Part shown: positions 36,501-47,507 of the stretch, piece after piece
Position numbering within the stretch: the first letter of the stretch is position 1
Layout: each line of letters opens with the position of its first letter
Assembly (NCBI GenBank): GCA_021904315.1
Contig: CM038915.1
Coordinates: 9,734,001-9,798,000, forward strand
Length of the DNA: 64,000 nt
Direction of reading: 5' to 3'
Origin: Sphagnum magellanicum
Lineage: Eukaryota > Streptophyta > Sphagnopsida > Sphagnales > Sphagnaceae
Notes under the pieces: generated by a model
Told to the model about the DNA's origin: nothing
Seen by the model: only the letters and a program-made list of their open reading frames with translations
Database searches by the model: none
Translations under genes and position numbers: made by a program

Positions 36501-38879
36501 TTTAATTCAATTAATAACACACATCAAGAGGGGGAAAAAAAAAACATTCACAACATATTCATGGGATGTAAAAAGCACACATGATTTACTAGATTCATAA
36601 TATTTTCAAGATTATTTAAATACTTTTGATTACTTTTGTATAAATGCATTCAATGCATGTTTATAGAATAATTAATGAAATTTGAAATTTTCATGTCAAA
36701 AAATAATATTCTTGAATATTCCAAAAAAAACTATGTATTTTCCTTCAAAAAAGTTTGCTCTTTAAAAAACTTAATTTGAAAATTATAATGTTTTTGAAAA
36801 TAATTTAATTAATGTCAAACATGCCAAGGTATTAAATTAATAAATAAAATTTAAATACAAAAATGACATCCATTTATAACAAACTCTGCAATAAACAAAA
36901 TGAAATTTTTTTTTTGAAAAAGTTATATTTGCAAAAGGGACAAGTATCATCAAGTGAATTTTTAAAAACATACAAACCATTTTATCTCATGAAATCATGC
37001 TTGTTTTATAGCAAATTTTAATCTTCTATCCTATTTCACAATGTTAATAATAGTTCTAATGGTTTCTACTAGTTTCAAAGATATTTTAAATTCATATAAT
37101 AAAATATCATAAATTTTTATATTCCAATTTTATTTTTGATTTATCATCAAGCAATGACATTTGTAATGAGGATAATGCTAGTCATCTACCCATATAATTA
37201 ATGATATGCAAATTGAATTTTTAATTAATGAATTTTCAAAAGAAATTAATAAAAGGATCACTATTGATAACTTAATTGATACAAACTTTATCAATCATGG
37301 ATATATAGAAAAATATTTTTTAATAGAATATTCATGCAAAAATCTTTTTATATATTTATGATAGGAAAATTTGGATAATGAAACATATCATTATTTCAAT
37401 AGATTGTTAATAACCATTAATTTGTTAATAACCATTAACAAGAAGTGCATAAAGATATTTTGATTTATTCATTCATATTATGTATGCAATCATATAACAA
37501 TGATAAAATGACATTTTGCATGTAGAATTTGTTTTGTAAACACTCATAAATCCTTATTCAATTTTGCTGGAAATTGATTTCAAAAAATTAAAAATGTCAA
37601 ATATGAAATTCAAAGATAACATTATTCACAAATATACCTTGTCAACTATTATTTGATCATTTTTTTCATATTATTGCATTTTCAAATGATTTTGTCTTTT
37701 GTTTCATCTTGGTTAAGTAATTTCACAAATATGTAGGTTTTAAAATGCTTAGGTTTTTTTTTTCTCTTTAGAAAGATGAATACTTGTGTCATTGAAAACA
37801 TTCTTGTAAATGTATATATGGGTTAATATCATAAAACATGCATGATATAATAATGATGTGATGTATTTAATCAAATTATCAAAACACATATCAAAATAAC
37901 TTTGTAACCAAAATTTTAAAAACATAGGAAAATGTTATTTTCCTAACATTAGGAAAATCAACATCTTGTTTTTTTGGTCCATTAATTCTTTCAATTATTT
38001 CCTTTCACATAATGCACACATAATGAGGTGAACATCTCCTGGTGTTTAAATAAATGCAAATCACAATGGAGAAAAAACATGTTCATGCCCAAACATAGAA
38101 AACTCACTTCATGTTCATATGTCAATGACATGAAATGTTGAAATAACCTTGAGAATGGTGAATTTCAACCAAAGAGTAATGATGATATGATGCGATGTGT
38201 AACACGTAATAAATCCTCCTTATTTGCACCAAGACTAAAAACATTAGAAAACAAGGAAACAACAAATATGATTGTGGAGCAAGAAAAACATTTAAGTGTT
38301 GTTGAAATGAAAGACAATAATTCCTTCCTATATAAAATTGAAATACATTCAATCTATTTGAATTCAATTTGATTAAATCTAAATTCAATTCCAATTCAAC
38401 AATTGGATTAAGATTCAATTGAATTGAATTCAAATTCAATTAAAGATGGCATGAGACTAAAATTGGCATATCATGAACTTGAGAGCATATTGATAGACCT
38501 AGGACAATGCATTATTTGTCTCTAATAGCAAATTGATTAATATGAAGAGGCATTTAGAGATCATGATGGAACATCATTCCAACGCTTAAGAAGGAAACCT
38601 TTCAAACATGTTTGCAAGCTCCTTGAACCAATTTCAAGAAAGCTTTGAAAAGAAAGTTAACCCACAAAATGTTACATTACAAGAATGCCACATTACAAAA
38701 CATGAGTAAACCTCTCAGGTGTGAGTAAGGTCAACAATTCACAAACTAGAAAAGAGAAATGCATTTGTTAATTTCATAGGTGGTCTCCCATGTTATGGTC
38801 TTGCTAATTCCAATTTCACTTTCTAAGTTGTGACAAGTGAGGTGACAAAATCTAGTTCTTTTTAAGTTTTTGGAGGGGG
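33504..38879. other. AT-rich gene desert
   Basis: Just after the broken repeat-protein gene, frames at 33561-33785 and 33826-34011 look weakly protein-like but match nothing I know. From about 34.4 kb the DNA is very AT-rich with no supported gene. At 38335-38446 there is a cluster of near-palindromic GAATTC / TCAATT hexamers. Confidence 0.5.
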
Positions 38880-39155
38880 GGGGTGTTGTTGACGGAAGGA
38901 TTTTTTTTTTCCCATTTTTCCTTTGTTCCCATTATGTTCCCATCAAGTTTCCAATATGTTCCCCAAGTTCCCAATGTGTTCCCTAACATAATCCATAGCA
39001 CCTCACTATTATCCCATATTGTTTGGCTAATGTTGTGGTCCTTCCAACCAAAGGGGAAAAACTTTATACTTCAAAATAGAACCCTCTATTTTGCGGAGCC
39101 TCCATAGTTTCAATTTTTTTGAGTGACGAGCCAAATTGGCTCATTGCAAAAAAAA
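38880..39155 (-). repeat. Dispersed repeat, inverted relative to 2.0-2.3 kb
   Basis: On the minus strand this stretch shows the same block order as 2008-2300, ending in the GGGAAC array (here as GTTCCC units at 38925-38990). It confirms that the family is dispersed. Confidence 0.65.
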
Positions 39156-40580
39156 AATGAACTTGAGAGGCACCTCTTTTGATTTATAGGAGAGATTAGT
39201 AAGAGATAATTTGCATTTGGCTTATGATGCCAACAAATAAATTAGTTACAAATTGAATGAGCTTCTAAAATTGTATGAAATCAAATGTCCAAACTATGAA
39301 ACTGCAATATGAAATCAAGTGTCCAAGTTATGAAATTACAATAGTATGAAGAAAAGAATTGAAGCACAAGTGAAAAATTCAAGTCAAACTTAATTTGGAA
39401 ATAATGAAAACATGAATATGAAATCTGAAATGTTGAAAATCAAAGCTAAATGAAAAAAAAATGCAATCTTGTTCACCACATCTACTACCAAATCAAGAAC
39501 TATTTTCAAACCAACAAGGAAGTTGATTATAATGGGGCAATTTTGAAAATGGCTAAAAACATGCCTAGAAGATGTGCTTGCATTCAACACCTTGCGTAAT
39601 TATCAATTATGAATCACATCTAACCTCTACTTGTGCTATGAAAGCTATATGTCAAATAATATGTTCCAGAAATTATCATCAACATCAACAGGCTTTTTAT
39701 TTGGTTTTGGTGCCTACACCATCATCTTCTTTTGAAAAACACCAATAGAATCAACATGTGGTTTTTCTAAACCAAGATCATTAGCAATAACAACAACAAA
39801 TCTTTGTTGATCAACAACAAAATTAGTATGATGAACATTGTCATTAACTACACCACTTCCTTCATCGACATGAATAAGTGAACTAGTAGAAACAATATCA
39901 ATTAAATATAGAATATGAACATCTTGCACAAAATCAAATAAAAATATAAATTAGCAAAAAAAGAAGTAAACATGCCACCAATAAATTTTGCATGTATAAA
40001 AACATCATCAACAATAATTGATATTTCTTGGGAAAAACACATGAATTAACAAAATCCAAAAGAAAGATTTTTTTTTTAAACTTACAAATTATTAATAATA
40101 AATAAAATAATAGTTAACTTGGTTTTCTCAAATGCATCACCCTCATTGAAAGCTTTGTTGTATTGAAAAATGCAACTACCTTTAAGGCTTCAACCCATTA
40201 AAAATTATACATTGCATAACTTTGTCCTTCATGTATTTATCAATTTGACTATACCTACAATAGAAAAAAGAAAAAAAACACATGAAAACCTTGAATGAAA
40301 GCACAACCTATAAAATAGAAGCAAAAAATAGAACTCAAAACAAAATAGAAATCAATTTTTAAAAAGGAAAAAAAAGAAGAAAGGAAGGCAATGGTTTCAA
40401 CAATTTGGGAAAAGAGGAGCTTGTTTATATGTTATAACTTCATATGATTATGTTCAAACTTTTAAGCAAACAACATTGTATTACCATTTCAAAAGAGGTG
40501 GTCCATCAAGTCAGGGGCTTGATAGGAATGAACTTTTCCTCTATAAAACAACTTAATATGGAGACCCAAAACAACTTGAA
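39156..40580. other. Intergenic, AT-rich
   Basis: No supported gene or structural element. The minus-strand frame at 39714-39929 has no recognisable domain. Confidence 0.45.
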
Positions 40581-41706
40581 AACACAATTTTGAAATATGC
40601 ACTAGGTTCATTTTTCATAACAAGAATTGCACATATGAAGGGGAATAAATCTTTGGCTCTTGCGAACAAGAGCCCAACTTGCCTCCAAGATCAAAAGGGG
40701 ATTCCCATAAGCACAATCATGTCAATTTCTCTCACCCACATGTCAACACCCAAACTAAAAAATCACACTCAAAATCTGAGTGGCCTTCTTATAGTGTTGA
40801 TCTATATGAAGTTGTGGATACCATTGATGGCCATGTTGAGGTCTTTGAAGTTCCCCGTGAAGATGCAATTTGGAATATAAAATAATGTCCACCCACCTCA
40901 CACATCTAGTGTTCAACATTACAAAACACTACCAACTATTTTTGTATTGCAAGGATTATTACAAAGTTGATTGCCATTGGTGTTCCTAACCATACTTACT
41001 TTGGTTTGTCCTTTTAATTCTTAGGTGCACCTTTCAAGCTTCACAAGTTTTGGTTCTATGCAGATGACATGAATTGTTGTGTGGGGGGCATGAAGTGTAG
41101 GTATGCAATGGAGAGATTGATGGTTTTGTTGATTTGGCCTGTGCAAGAAGGGACTAATCTTTCACACAATCAAGTGAAGCTTCTCTTGAGGAAGCAAGTT
41201 TTATTTTTAATAAATGACAACCTATCCTTCCTCCAAGCTTGTTCACTACGAAAAAATTTGTTACAATAAATCAACTAGTTGATACATTATTGTGGCCCAA
41301 ACACAGAATGGAAAACATGTTCAACGCACATTGCCGTTTAACATGTCAAAACAACACTACAATTGGTGGGAGGCTGATTGGCTTCTAGTAGCCTTTTTAT
41401 AACCACCATTGGAGGTTCTTGCTCTTAGTTATGGATGAATCTACAAGATTTTATGTGGGGAGACTTCAAACAAAAAGCAATATGAAATTATAATTGGGAA
41501 CTTCCTAGCCTGCACTTGCATGGATTTTGTGACTATGGTTTCAAGTTCTCCAGGGAAACAAGGGAAATGGGTGCCATGTAAACATATGTACTATGTATTA
41601 CAACATGTCATATTTTGTGGCCAAGTTGAAAATTTCATTCGTTTCCTAACTTGGAGTTGTGATGAAATTTCTCAATTATTGGCTCGTTTTCTTGCTTCTA
41701 CATAGG
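40581..41706 (+). pseudogene. SWIM zinc-finger protein remnant (MULE-like or related)
   Basis: The clearest part is 41510-41706: ACTCMDF-type CxC (read as ACTCMDFVTMV) followed after about 20 residues by CKH (GKWVPCKHMYYVLQ), then WSCDEISQLLAR. This CxC...CxH spacing is the SWIM zinc finger found in MULE/FAR1-type transposase proteins. Going left, the frame is lost by one shift near 41468 and resumes as TRFYVGRLQTK. A further protein-like piece lies at 41040-41260, and another at 40780-40885 (YEVVDTIDGHVEVFEVPRE). These probably belong to the same decayed unit, but that is inference. Confidence 0.45.
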
Positions 41707-42145
41707 TGGGAGTAATAATAAAAAATGATATCAAAAATGTAAAAGTAATGTTCATTAGAATACTCAACATGATGCTATGTGTTTTGCACCATGGTCACAA
41801 ATTGCGCTAAATGTCACTATTCTAATTTAATATGTTTTGATATGCTAAATGATTGGATTAATATTTATTCATAAATTTGATAAATAGGAATCATGATTCA
41901 CTTTGTGAAAAATCACACATCATATTGAATGTGTTAGTTAAATATTGACTACATTATATTGGGTGGTTTAATTGCCTCCTTTTAACTTTAAACAAAGTTA
42001 GAGGAAATTATTTCCTTAATTGGAGTGTTCCATCTATGTAGATGGGAATATTTTGCCACATAGACAAAACATTTACATGCGTGGCAAGAATATACAACCA
42101 ATGTGGTAAACATATTTTGTCTAAGTGTTTTTGCTACATGGTAAA
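41707..42145. other. Intergenic, nothing seen
   Basis: AT-rich DNA with no coding or repeat signals that I can support. Confidence 0.4.
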
Positions 42146-42888
42146 TGTCACGGATGTTAATGCTATGGGGTCGATTCATTTGAATGTTTATTCATGACTT
42201 GTAATAAACTTGCATTTAACTTTTAGTTAAATTTTAATTCACTTCCACTTGACTTATACTTCATTTTTAGTTGAATCCTAGTTCACTTTTAGTTAAGTCC
42301 TAGTTCATTTTTAGTTAATCCTCAATTCATTTTTAGTTAAGTCCTAGTTCATTTCTAATTAATTCTCAACTCACTTATAGTTAAATTGTAATTCATTTTC
42401 AATTCATTTTTAATTAACCCTTAATTCAGTTTTAGTCCACTTATAATTAACTTATAATTAGATGTTAGTTCACTCTTAATTAATTTAATTCATTTTTAGT
42501 TAAATCTAAGTTCACTTTTAGTTGAATCTTAGTCCATTCATGGTTCACGCATGAGTGCACATTGGCACACATGGGTGAACATGGGCCACATGTGTAGATT
42601 GGAAACTTTTTGAAATACTTCCTAGAGCTAGGTGCCCTAGGAGTATAAATAGAGGTAGAATTCCTCATTACCTTTAGTTTTTTCAACACTAGTTTTTGGT
42701 TTGTTTTCTTGTCATAACCTTTTTCGATTATTTATTTGCAATAAACTCTTGTTGGATTATTTTTTTACACATGTCATGTTTTTATTCTTGTTTTTTTTGT
42801 CTCATGATTTAAATTTGAAATTAGGCTTGCCTTTGTTCTCATTTTGGTTAGGAAATCTTGTAATCTTGGTTGTTTTCGTGCTATGATG
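42146..42888 (+). repeat. LTR-like dispersed repeat, copy 3
   Basis: It begins TGTCACGGATG and ends near CGTGCTATGATG, with TATAAATA at 42644-42651. The block order is that of 14654-15284. It is about 110 bp longer because the left TTTTAGTTAA-type array holds more units. The right end has lost the clear GTGACA. Confidence 0.6.
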
Positions 42889-45590
42889 ATAATAGTATAC
42901 CCAAAATATTCGTTTGTGCTCACTATATCTAAGTTCACATGCTCACAATTCACACTCACAAGCTTGTCGCTCATGTTCACACGCTCACTTAGAAGCTACA
43001 TTGATAAAAATGTTGTGCCTTTACAAAATTTAATTTACATTATAATACCTTTGAAGGCATGATTATCTTGGGGGGGGGGTCTTTCCTTAATTTTTTCATT
43101 CCTACTTTGTTGAACAAAAAATTCTATCCAATTCATCAAATCTTGATCCTCTTGTTGTCTTTGTAACCTATGAATTTGTAAAGTCCATCCCATGTAGGTT
43201 CTAGTTTTTTTTTCCCCCCATGTTTGCACATTTTCATTCAACATCCTTTAATGAAGCTAATGAACATTTAATTACCTTTTTTGTTTGTATTAAGGTTATT
43301 TGTTATGTTTTTAAGCTTCTCCTACCCTCACAAATAGTGGTTCATGATGTTGGTGGGTAAAATTGGAATTGTGTGTTGGTGTAAATTCATATTTGGCACA
43401 TGTGTTCCCAAATTCTCCTACTTATTTAACATTCCATTGTTCATTATCACATATTTAAACATTCTATACCTATAAATAATCTCATTTTCAAGAATTTTGG
43501 CAATCTTCAATGTTCCATGGTTAGCCACTACCTTTGTTTATGCCCATTTAAAGTAGGTTGTTTCACATCCACTAGGAGTAGTAAGGCCTTCATACATGAA
43601 TTTTCATTTTGAAATTGTTAGGGAGTCATAATTGTTAAAAATATCAATGAAAACTTGCCAAATGTCAACAAAACAAAGCACCCAAAAAAAGGGGGAAAAA
43701 AGGTACAAGAAGGAAGGACCCAAATCTAGCAAAAAGAAAAAATTACAAATGAGGGCAAACCACAAGGGGAACAAGAACAAATCAAGTACTCACCCCCCCC
43801 CCCCCCCCCCCCCAATTGCAAGGAACATATTAGATAAAAAGAAGGTAGGAACACCTAAAAAAACACATAGCCTAGAAGAACCTTCACCAACCATAACAAC
43901 ACAACTCAAAATAGAGGCCACCTACACTTGTTGCAACACCATTGACACCTTTTGCCTCTAAAATGAATGTAAAACTAAAAGAGAAAGGCCTTCAAAACCC
44001 TTCACACTCCATGCCATGTTGGCACATCAATGAAATAATCATTAGCTTCTTGAGGAAAAAAAAAACCTTTATGGCTCCTTTATGGCTAAAAGGAAAAAGT
44101 AGTTTGTTGAATATTGATTGTGATAAAGGCCATTCTTAACCTAAGTTGTAATGTAATGACAACACCATGAGATAGAATTGCATGCATAACCAAATCTACT
44201 TGAGTGGGGTCAATGATGATGATGTTAGCCAACATCTGGATGCCATCCATTGAAACTACAACGTCAACCCATTGACATGTAAATTAAAGAATAAATGGTG
44301 GGAAAATGTGGGTCTATTTGTGTAAAATGTGAAAGTTCACATCCCACATCCCTCATGATATATGCAAAGGCATTTCACAAAACATCATGGGAAGTTGTCC
44401 TATCCCCACCACGGGTGTAATGGATAGATTGAAATAACTTTTCAAAGATTAAAACATGTTGAAATTGACCACAATGAAACAACACCCACTAGTGCACAAT
44501 CCATTGGATGCCTTTTATTAATGCTTAGATGAATTTCAACTAAGTTAATATTTGGTTTCACCTTGATAACCAATTTTGTAAGAAATAGTTTTCATACATA
44601 AGTAAAAAGGTAGGAAAATAGGTAGCTACTAGGTAAGTAGATGGTTTATACATATGTAAGGGTTGTTTTTACTACCTACTAACAACTTACTTGTGGATTA
44701 TTAATAGGTAGGTAATGAAAAAAAAACAACTAAGCTAGTTGCCATGTTTAACTAAGGAATTGGAAAACAACCGAAAATTATTTCTAGATCATGTATCATC
44801 CATCCTTCATGGTGCACTAGTGGGTGTTGGTTCATTGTGGCTGTTGAAATCAAGTGAGTGGACAAGTGGAAAGGTGACAATGAAAGTTACAAGTAAATGG
44901 GTTTGGATCATTAAAACAATGTTGTTTCTTGTTAGTTACGAGGATTTGGAAGGCAAAAACATAAATCAACAAAAAGAGTGTTACCCATGTGAAGTCTAAA
45001 TAAAGATGTGTACTTAAATCACATGATAAAATAATGTCAATTGAATCAAGAGCATTCTCACCATATGAAATGAAATTGAAGAATATTTAATGAGAGAAAA
45101 TAAGAAAAAAATCAATACAATTGAAATTAAACAAATGATTGATCCTTTTTACAAAATGCATATTCTAATGTAAGAATTCATGGATATATCATTTGATGCC
45201 AAATATTGATTAATGGAATTTTTAAATCAATATGATCCACCATGCGCCTAATTAAAATGGATAGGAACCTCCTAAAATTCCACAATTAAGGAAAAGAAGT
45301 TTTTACCTTCAAATTGTGCATAGTGGGTTGTGTGTAATGTATAGCAAACTAGAATCATCACAAAATACTTTTCCAAGTTCCCTTTTGGATCGAGAGTAGG
45401 TAATACACTCTAGAAACTTCTTCTTTCATGCTTCTTCCATTTGACATTGTCTACAAAAGAGAAAATGGAAAGAGAAGAAAAAGCAAAGTGCATGGTGACA
45501 AGTCTCCAAGGAAGTAACAAACGCTAGATTAGCACAATCTAGCAAGGGTTGGTACTGGGTAGGTGTAGGGCACATGCTTGTGCAAGGGTT
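42889..45590. other. Intergenic; Lys-rich frame and poly-C tract
   Basis: A 109-codon Lys-rich frame at 43632-43961 starts with TTG and runs through the C homopolymer, so I do not treat it as a gene. The 44739-44999 frame is unrecognised. Confidence 0.45.
43793..43813. repeat. Poly-C homopolymer, 21 bases
   Basis: An uninterrupted C run between CTCA and AATTGC. It is the second long C tract in the window. Confidence 0.9.
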
Positions 45591-45960
45591 GGAGGACCCA
45601 TGGGAACACATCACAACCAGTTCCCTTTGCTTTTTGGAGGACCCATGGGAACCCATCACAACCAGTTCCCTTTGCTTTTTTGGAGGACCCATGGGAACAC
45701 ATCACAACCAGTTCCCTTTGCTTTTTGGAGGACCCATGGGAACACATCACAACCAGTTCCCTTTGCTTTTTGGAGGACCCATCCATGGGAACACATCACA
45801 ACCAGTTCCCTTTGCTTTTTGGAGGAACCATGGGTATACATGAGAACCAGTTCCCTTTGCTTTTTGGAGGAACCATGGGTATACATCAGAACCGGTTCTG
45901 TTGATTTTTTTTGAAGAACCATGGTTATGTGTCAGAACCGGCTCTTTCGATTATTTGAGA
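45591..45960 (-). repeat. 45-bp minisatellite with decay gradient
   Basis: Units starting GGAGGACCCATGGGAAC begin at 45591, 45636, 45682, 45727, 45772, 45821 and 45866, with weaker units to about 45960. Periods are 45, 46, 45, 45, 49, 45 bp; the 49-bp unit has an extra ATCC. Units on the left are nearly identical and those on the right are increasingly diverged. Because 45 is a multiple of three, all frames stay open for long stretches, which produces false ORFs. Confidence 0.95.
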
Positions 45961-46152
45961 GGCATTGGTACCCGTCATCCAAGCCGGTCCTATTGAGATT
46001 TGAGAACCACGGACGCCGAGATGGAAGAACGAAAGAACCACCCTGAGAGCCAGTGGGGGTGGGTGGCATGTCTAATACCCGCCCAACACGGGTTGGTAGT
46101 TTGTACCCATATGAACTTATTTTTCTCCTTGAGTCTAGCAAGAAGCAGCTAA

Positions 46153-46225
46153 GCTACTGGGATTTGACCTCACGACCTGCTGTTGCTGCTTCGAGGTAAG
46201 CGCCATGCCCACACCAACACGCTAC
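46153..46225 (-). repeat. tRNA-like segment, possible SINE head
   Basis: Read on the minus strand, TAGCGTGTTGGTG (46212-46224) resembles a pol III A-box. GTGAGGTCAAATCCCAG (about 46157-46173) resembles a tRNA T-arm with B-box (GGTTCGANTCC) at about 8 of 11 positions. Spacing is right for a tRNA. Stem pairing is imperfect and there is no clean anticodon arm, so this is not a working tRNA. The minisatellite lies on its 3' side. Confidence 0.4.
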
Positions 46226-47244
46226 TTGTTTTTTTCCTCCCCAACCAACAACCCCCACCCACGGCACCCCACCCACCCCGACCCTTCACTTGGGGACGAA
46301 GAAAACGGAGCTTCCGTGCGGAGCAGGCTCCTTCCTGCACGACGATGATGATCGTCGTTGTCGTCGTCGGTCGCCAAAGGAAAGCGGGATTTTATTTTAA
46401 TTTTTTTTGGGAAAGGGGGGCGGGGAAGAAATTCGCATCCTGGGCGACCAAAAATAAAATAAAAAATGGAAGTTCACAAATGATACAAAAGGACTCCTTT
46501 TTCTTTTTTTTTTGGGTTTTGGGTGGAAAAAAGGACACAAGTGGTCGTCACATTAGAACAGGCCAAATTTTTTTTCTAAAATCGCCATAAGTAGACAAGA
46601 ACACCAGGCTCCCAAATAAATGTCGCCCAAAATATAAAGTGGAATCCTAGACTTGGGCTACTTTCAACTCTGACCTGTAGCCAAATTTGGCCAAATTAGG
46701 TAAATTAATAAGTTCGTATATGACAAATGCCGCAACGAACGCGCTCTTCCTGTCTTCCTCTTTTCTATTGTCTTTATATTTTACCTATTTTCCTGAAGGA
46801 AATTTAGTAGCAGATAATCTGTTCCGACATTTTCTTCTTCCTCTTCTTCTTGTTCTTTGAGTCCCTGACTTCTCTTTTTTCTTCTTTGCGTTTCTTCTTC
46901 TTCTGTGAGGCCAGACTTCTCTTTCTTCTTCTGTCGGCAAGATCCACAATGATTGATTGGTTCGAGTAGTCGAGCAATTAATAAATATAGTGTTTTTTTT
47001 TTCGGTACAACAACATACTTCGTTCAGTTTTTTCTTTATTATTCTTGTTTGCTGTTGCCGAAGTTGTTGGTGTTGTTGTTGTTGTTGTTGTTTTTTTTTT
47101 TTGTCGGAGATGTGTGTTTTGTGCCTGGCGTTTTATAGGTAGGTTGTTCTTTGTTGCAGCAGAGCTTTTTCAGGTTTTCGGAAAATCAATACTAAGTACT
47201 GGCTGTTGCTGAAGAGCTCTTGTTTTGTTCCGTTGCTTGAAACG

Positions 47245-47288
<44 letters not shown>

Positions 47289-47507
47289 TTTTGGGGTCAC
47301 TGCAGTTGATTGTTTCACAACATCTGTTTTTGGCTGACTGAGGAATCTGCAATGCGCTGCGTGAAGCGTTGTGGTGGTCGTTGAAGACGCTAAGTTTGCT
47401 CGGTTGTTTGTGGGGGAAATTGTGTGTGTGTGTGTGTGTGTGTGTTCGGAGTTTGTTATTGTCTGGGAAGGTGTGTTTTTTGTTTTGTTTGCAAGAGAAA
47501 AGGTGCA
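46226..47507 (+). promoter_or_regulatory. Upstream region and 5' leader of PUX2-like gene
   Basis: The stretch before the ATG holds CTT-rich patches (about 46830-46935), a (GA)n tract at about 47249-47283 and a (GT)n tract at about 47420-47445, all common in plant leaders. A 5'-UTR intron could exist but no boundaries were fixed. Confidence 0.45.

Noticed and set aside
43632..43961. Lys-rich 109-codon frame with poly-Pro
   Set aside because: It begins with TTG rather than ATG, its Pro run comes from a C homopolymer, and it shows no domain.
45549..45922. Overlapping open frames of 85-121 codons on both strands
   Set aside because: They arise from the 45-bp tandem repeat, whose length is a multiple of three. 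The translations are plain repeats with no gene context.
46153..46225. Working tRNA gene
   Set aside because: Stems are imperfect and no proper anticodon arm forms. It was kept only as a possible SINE head.
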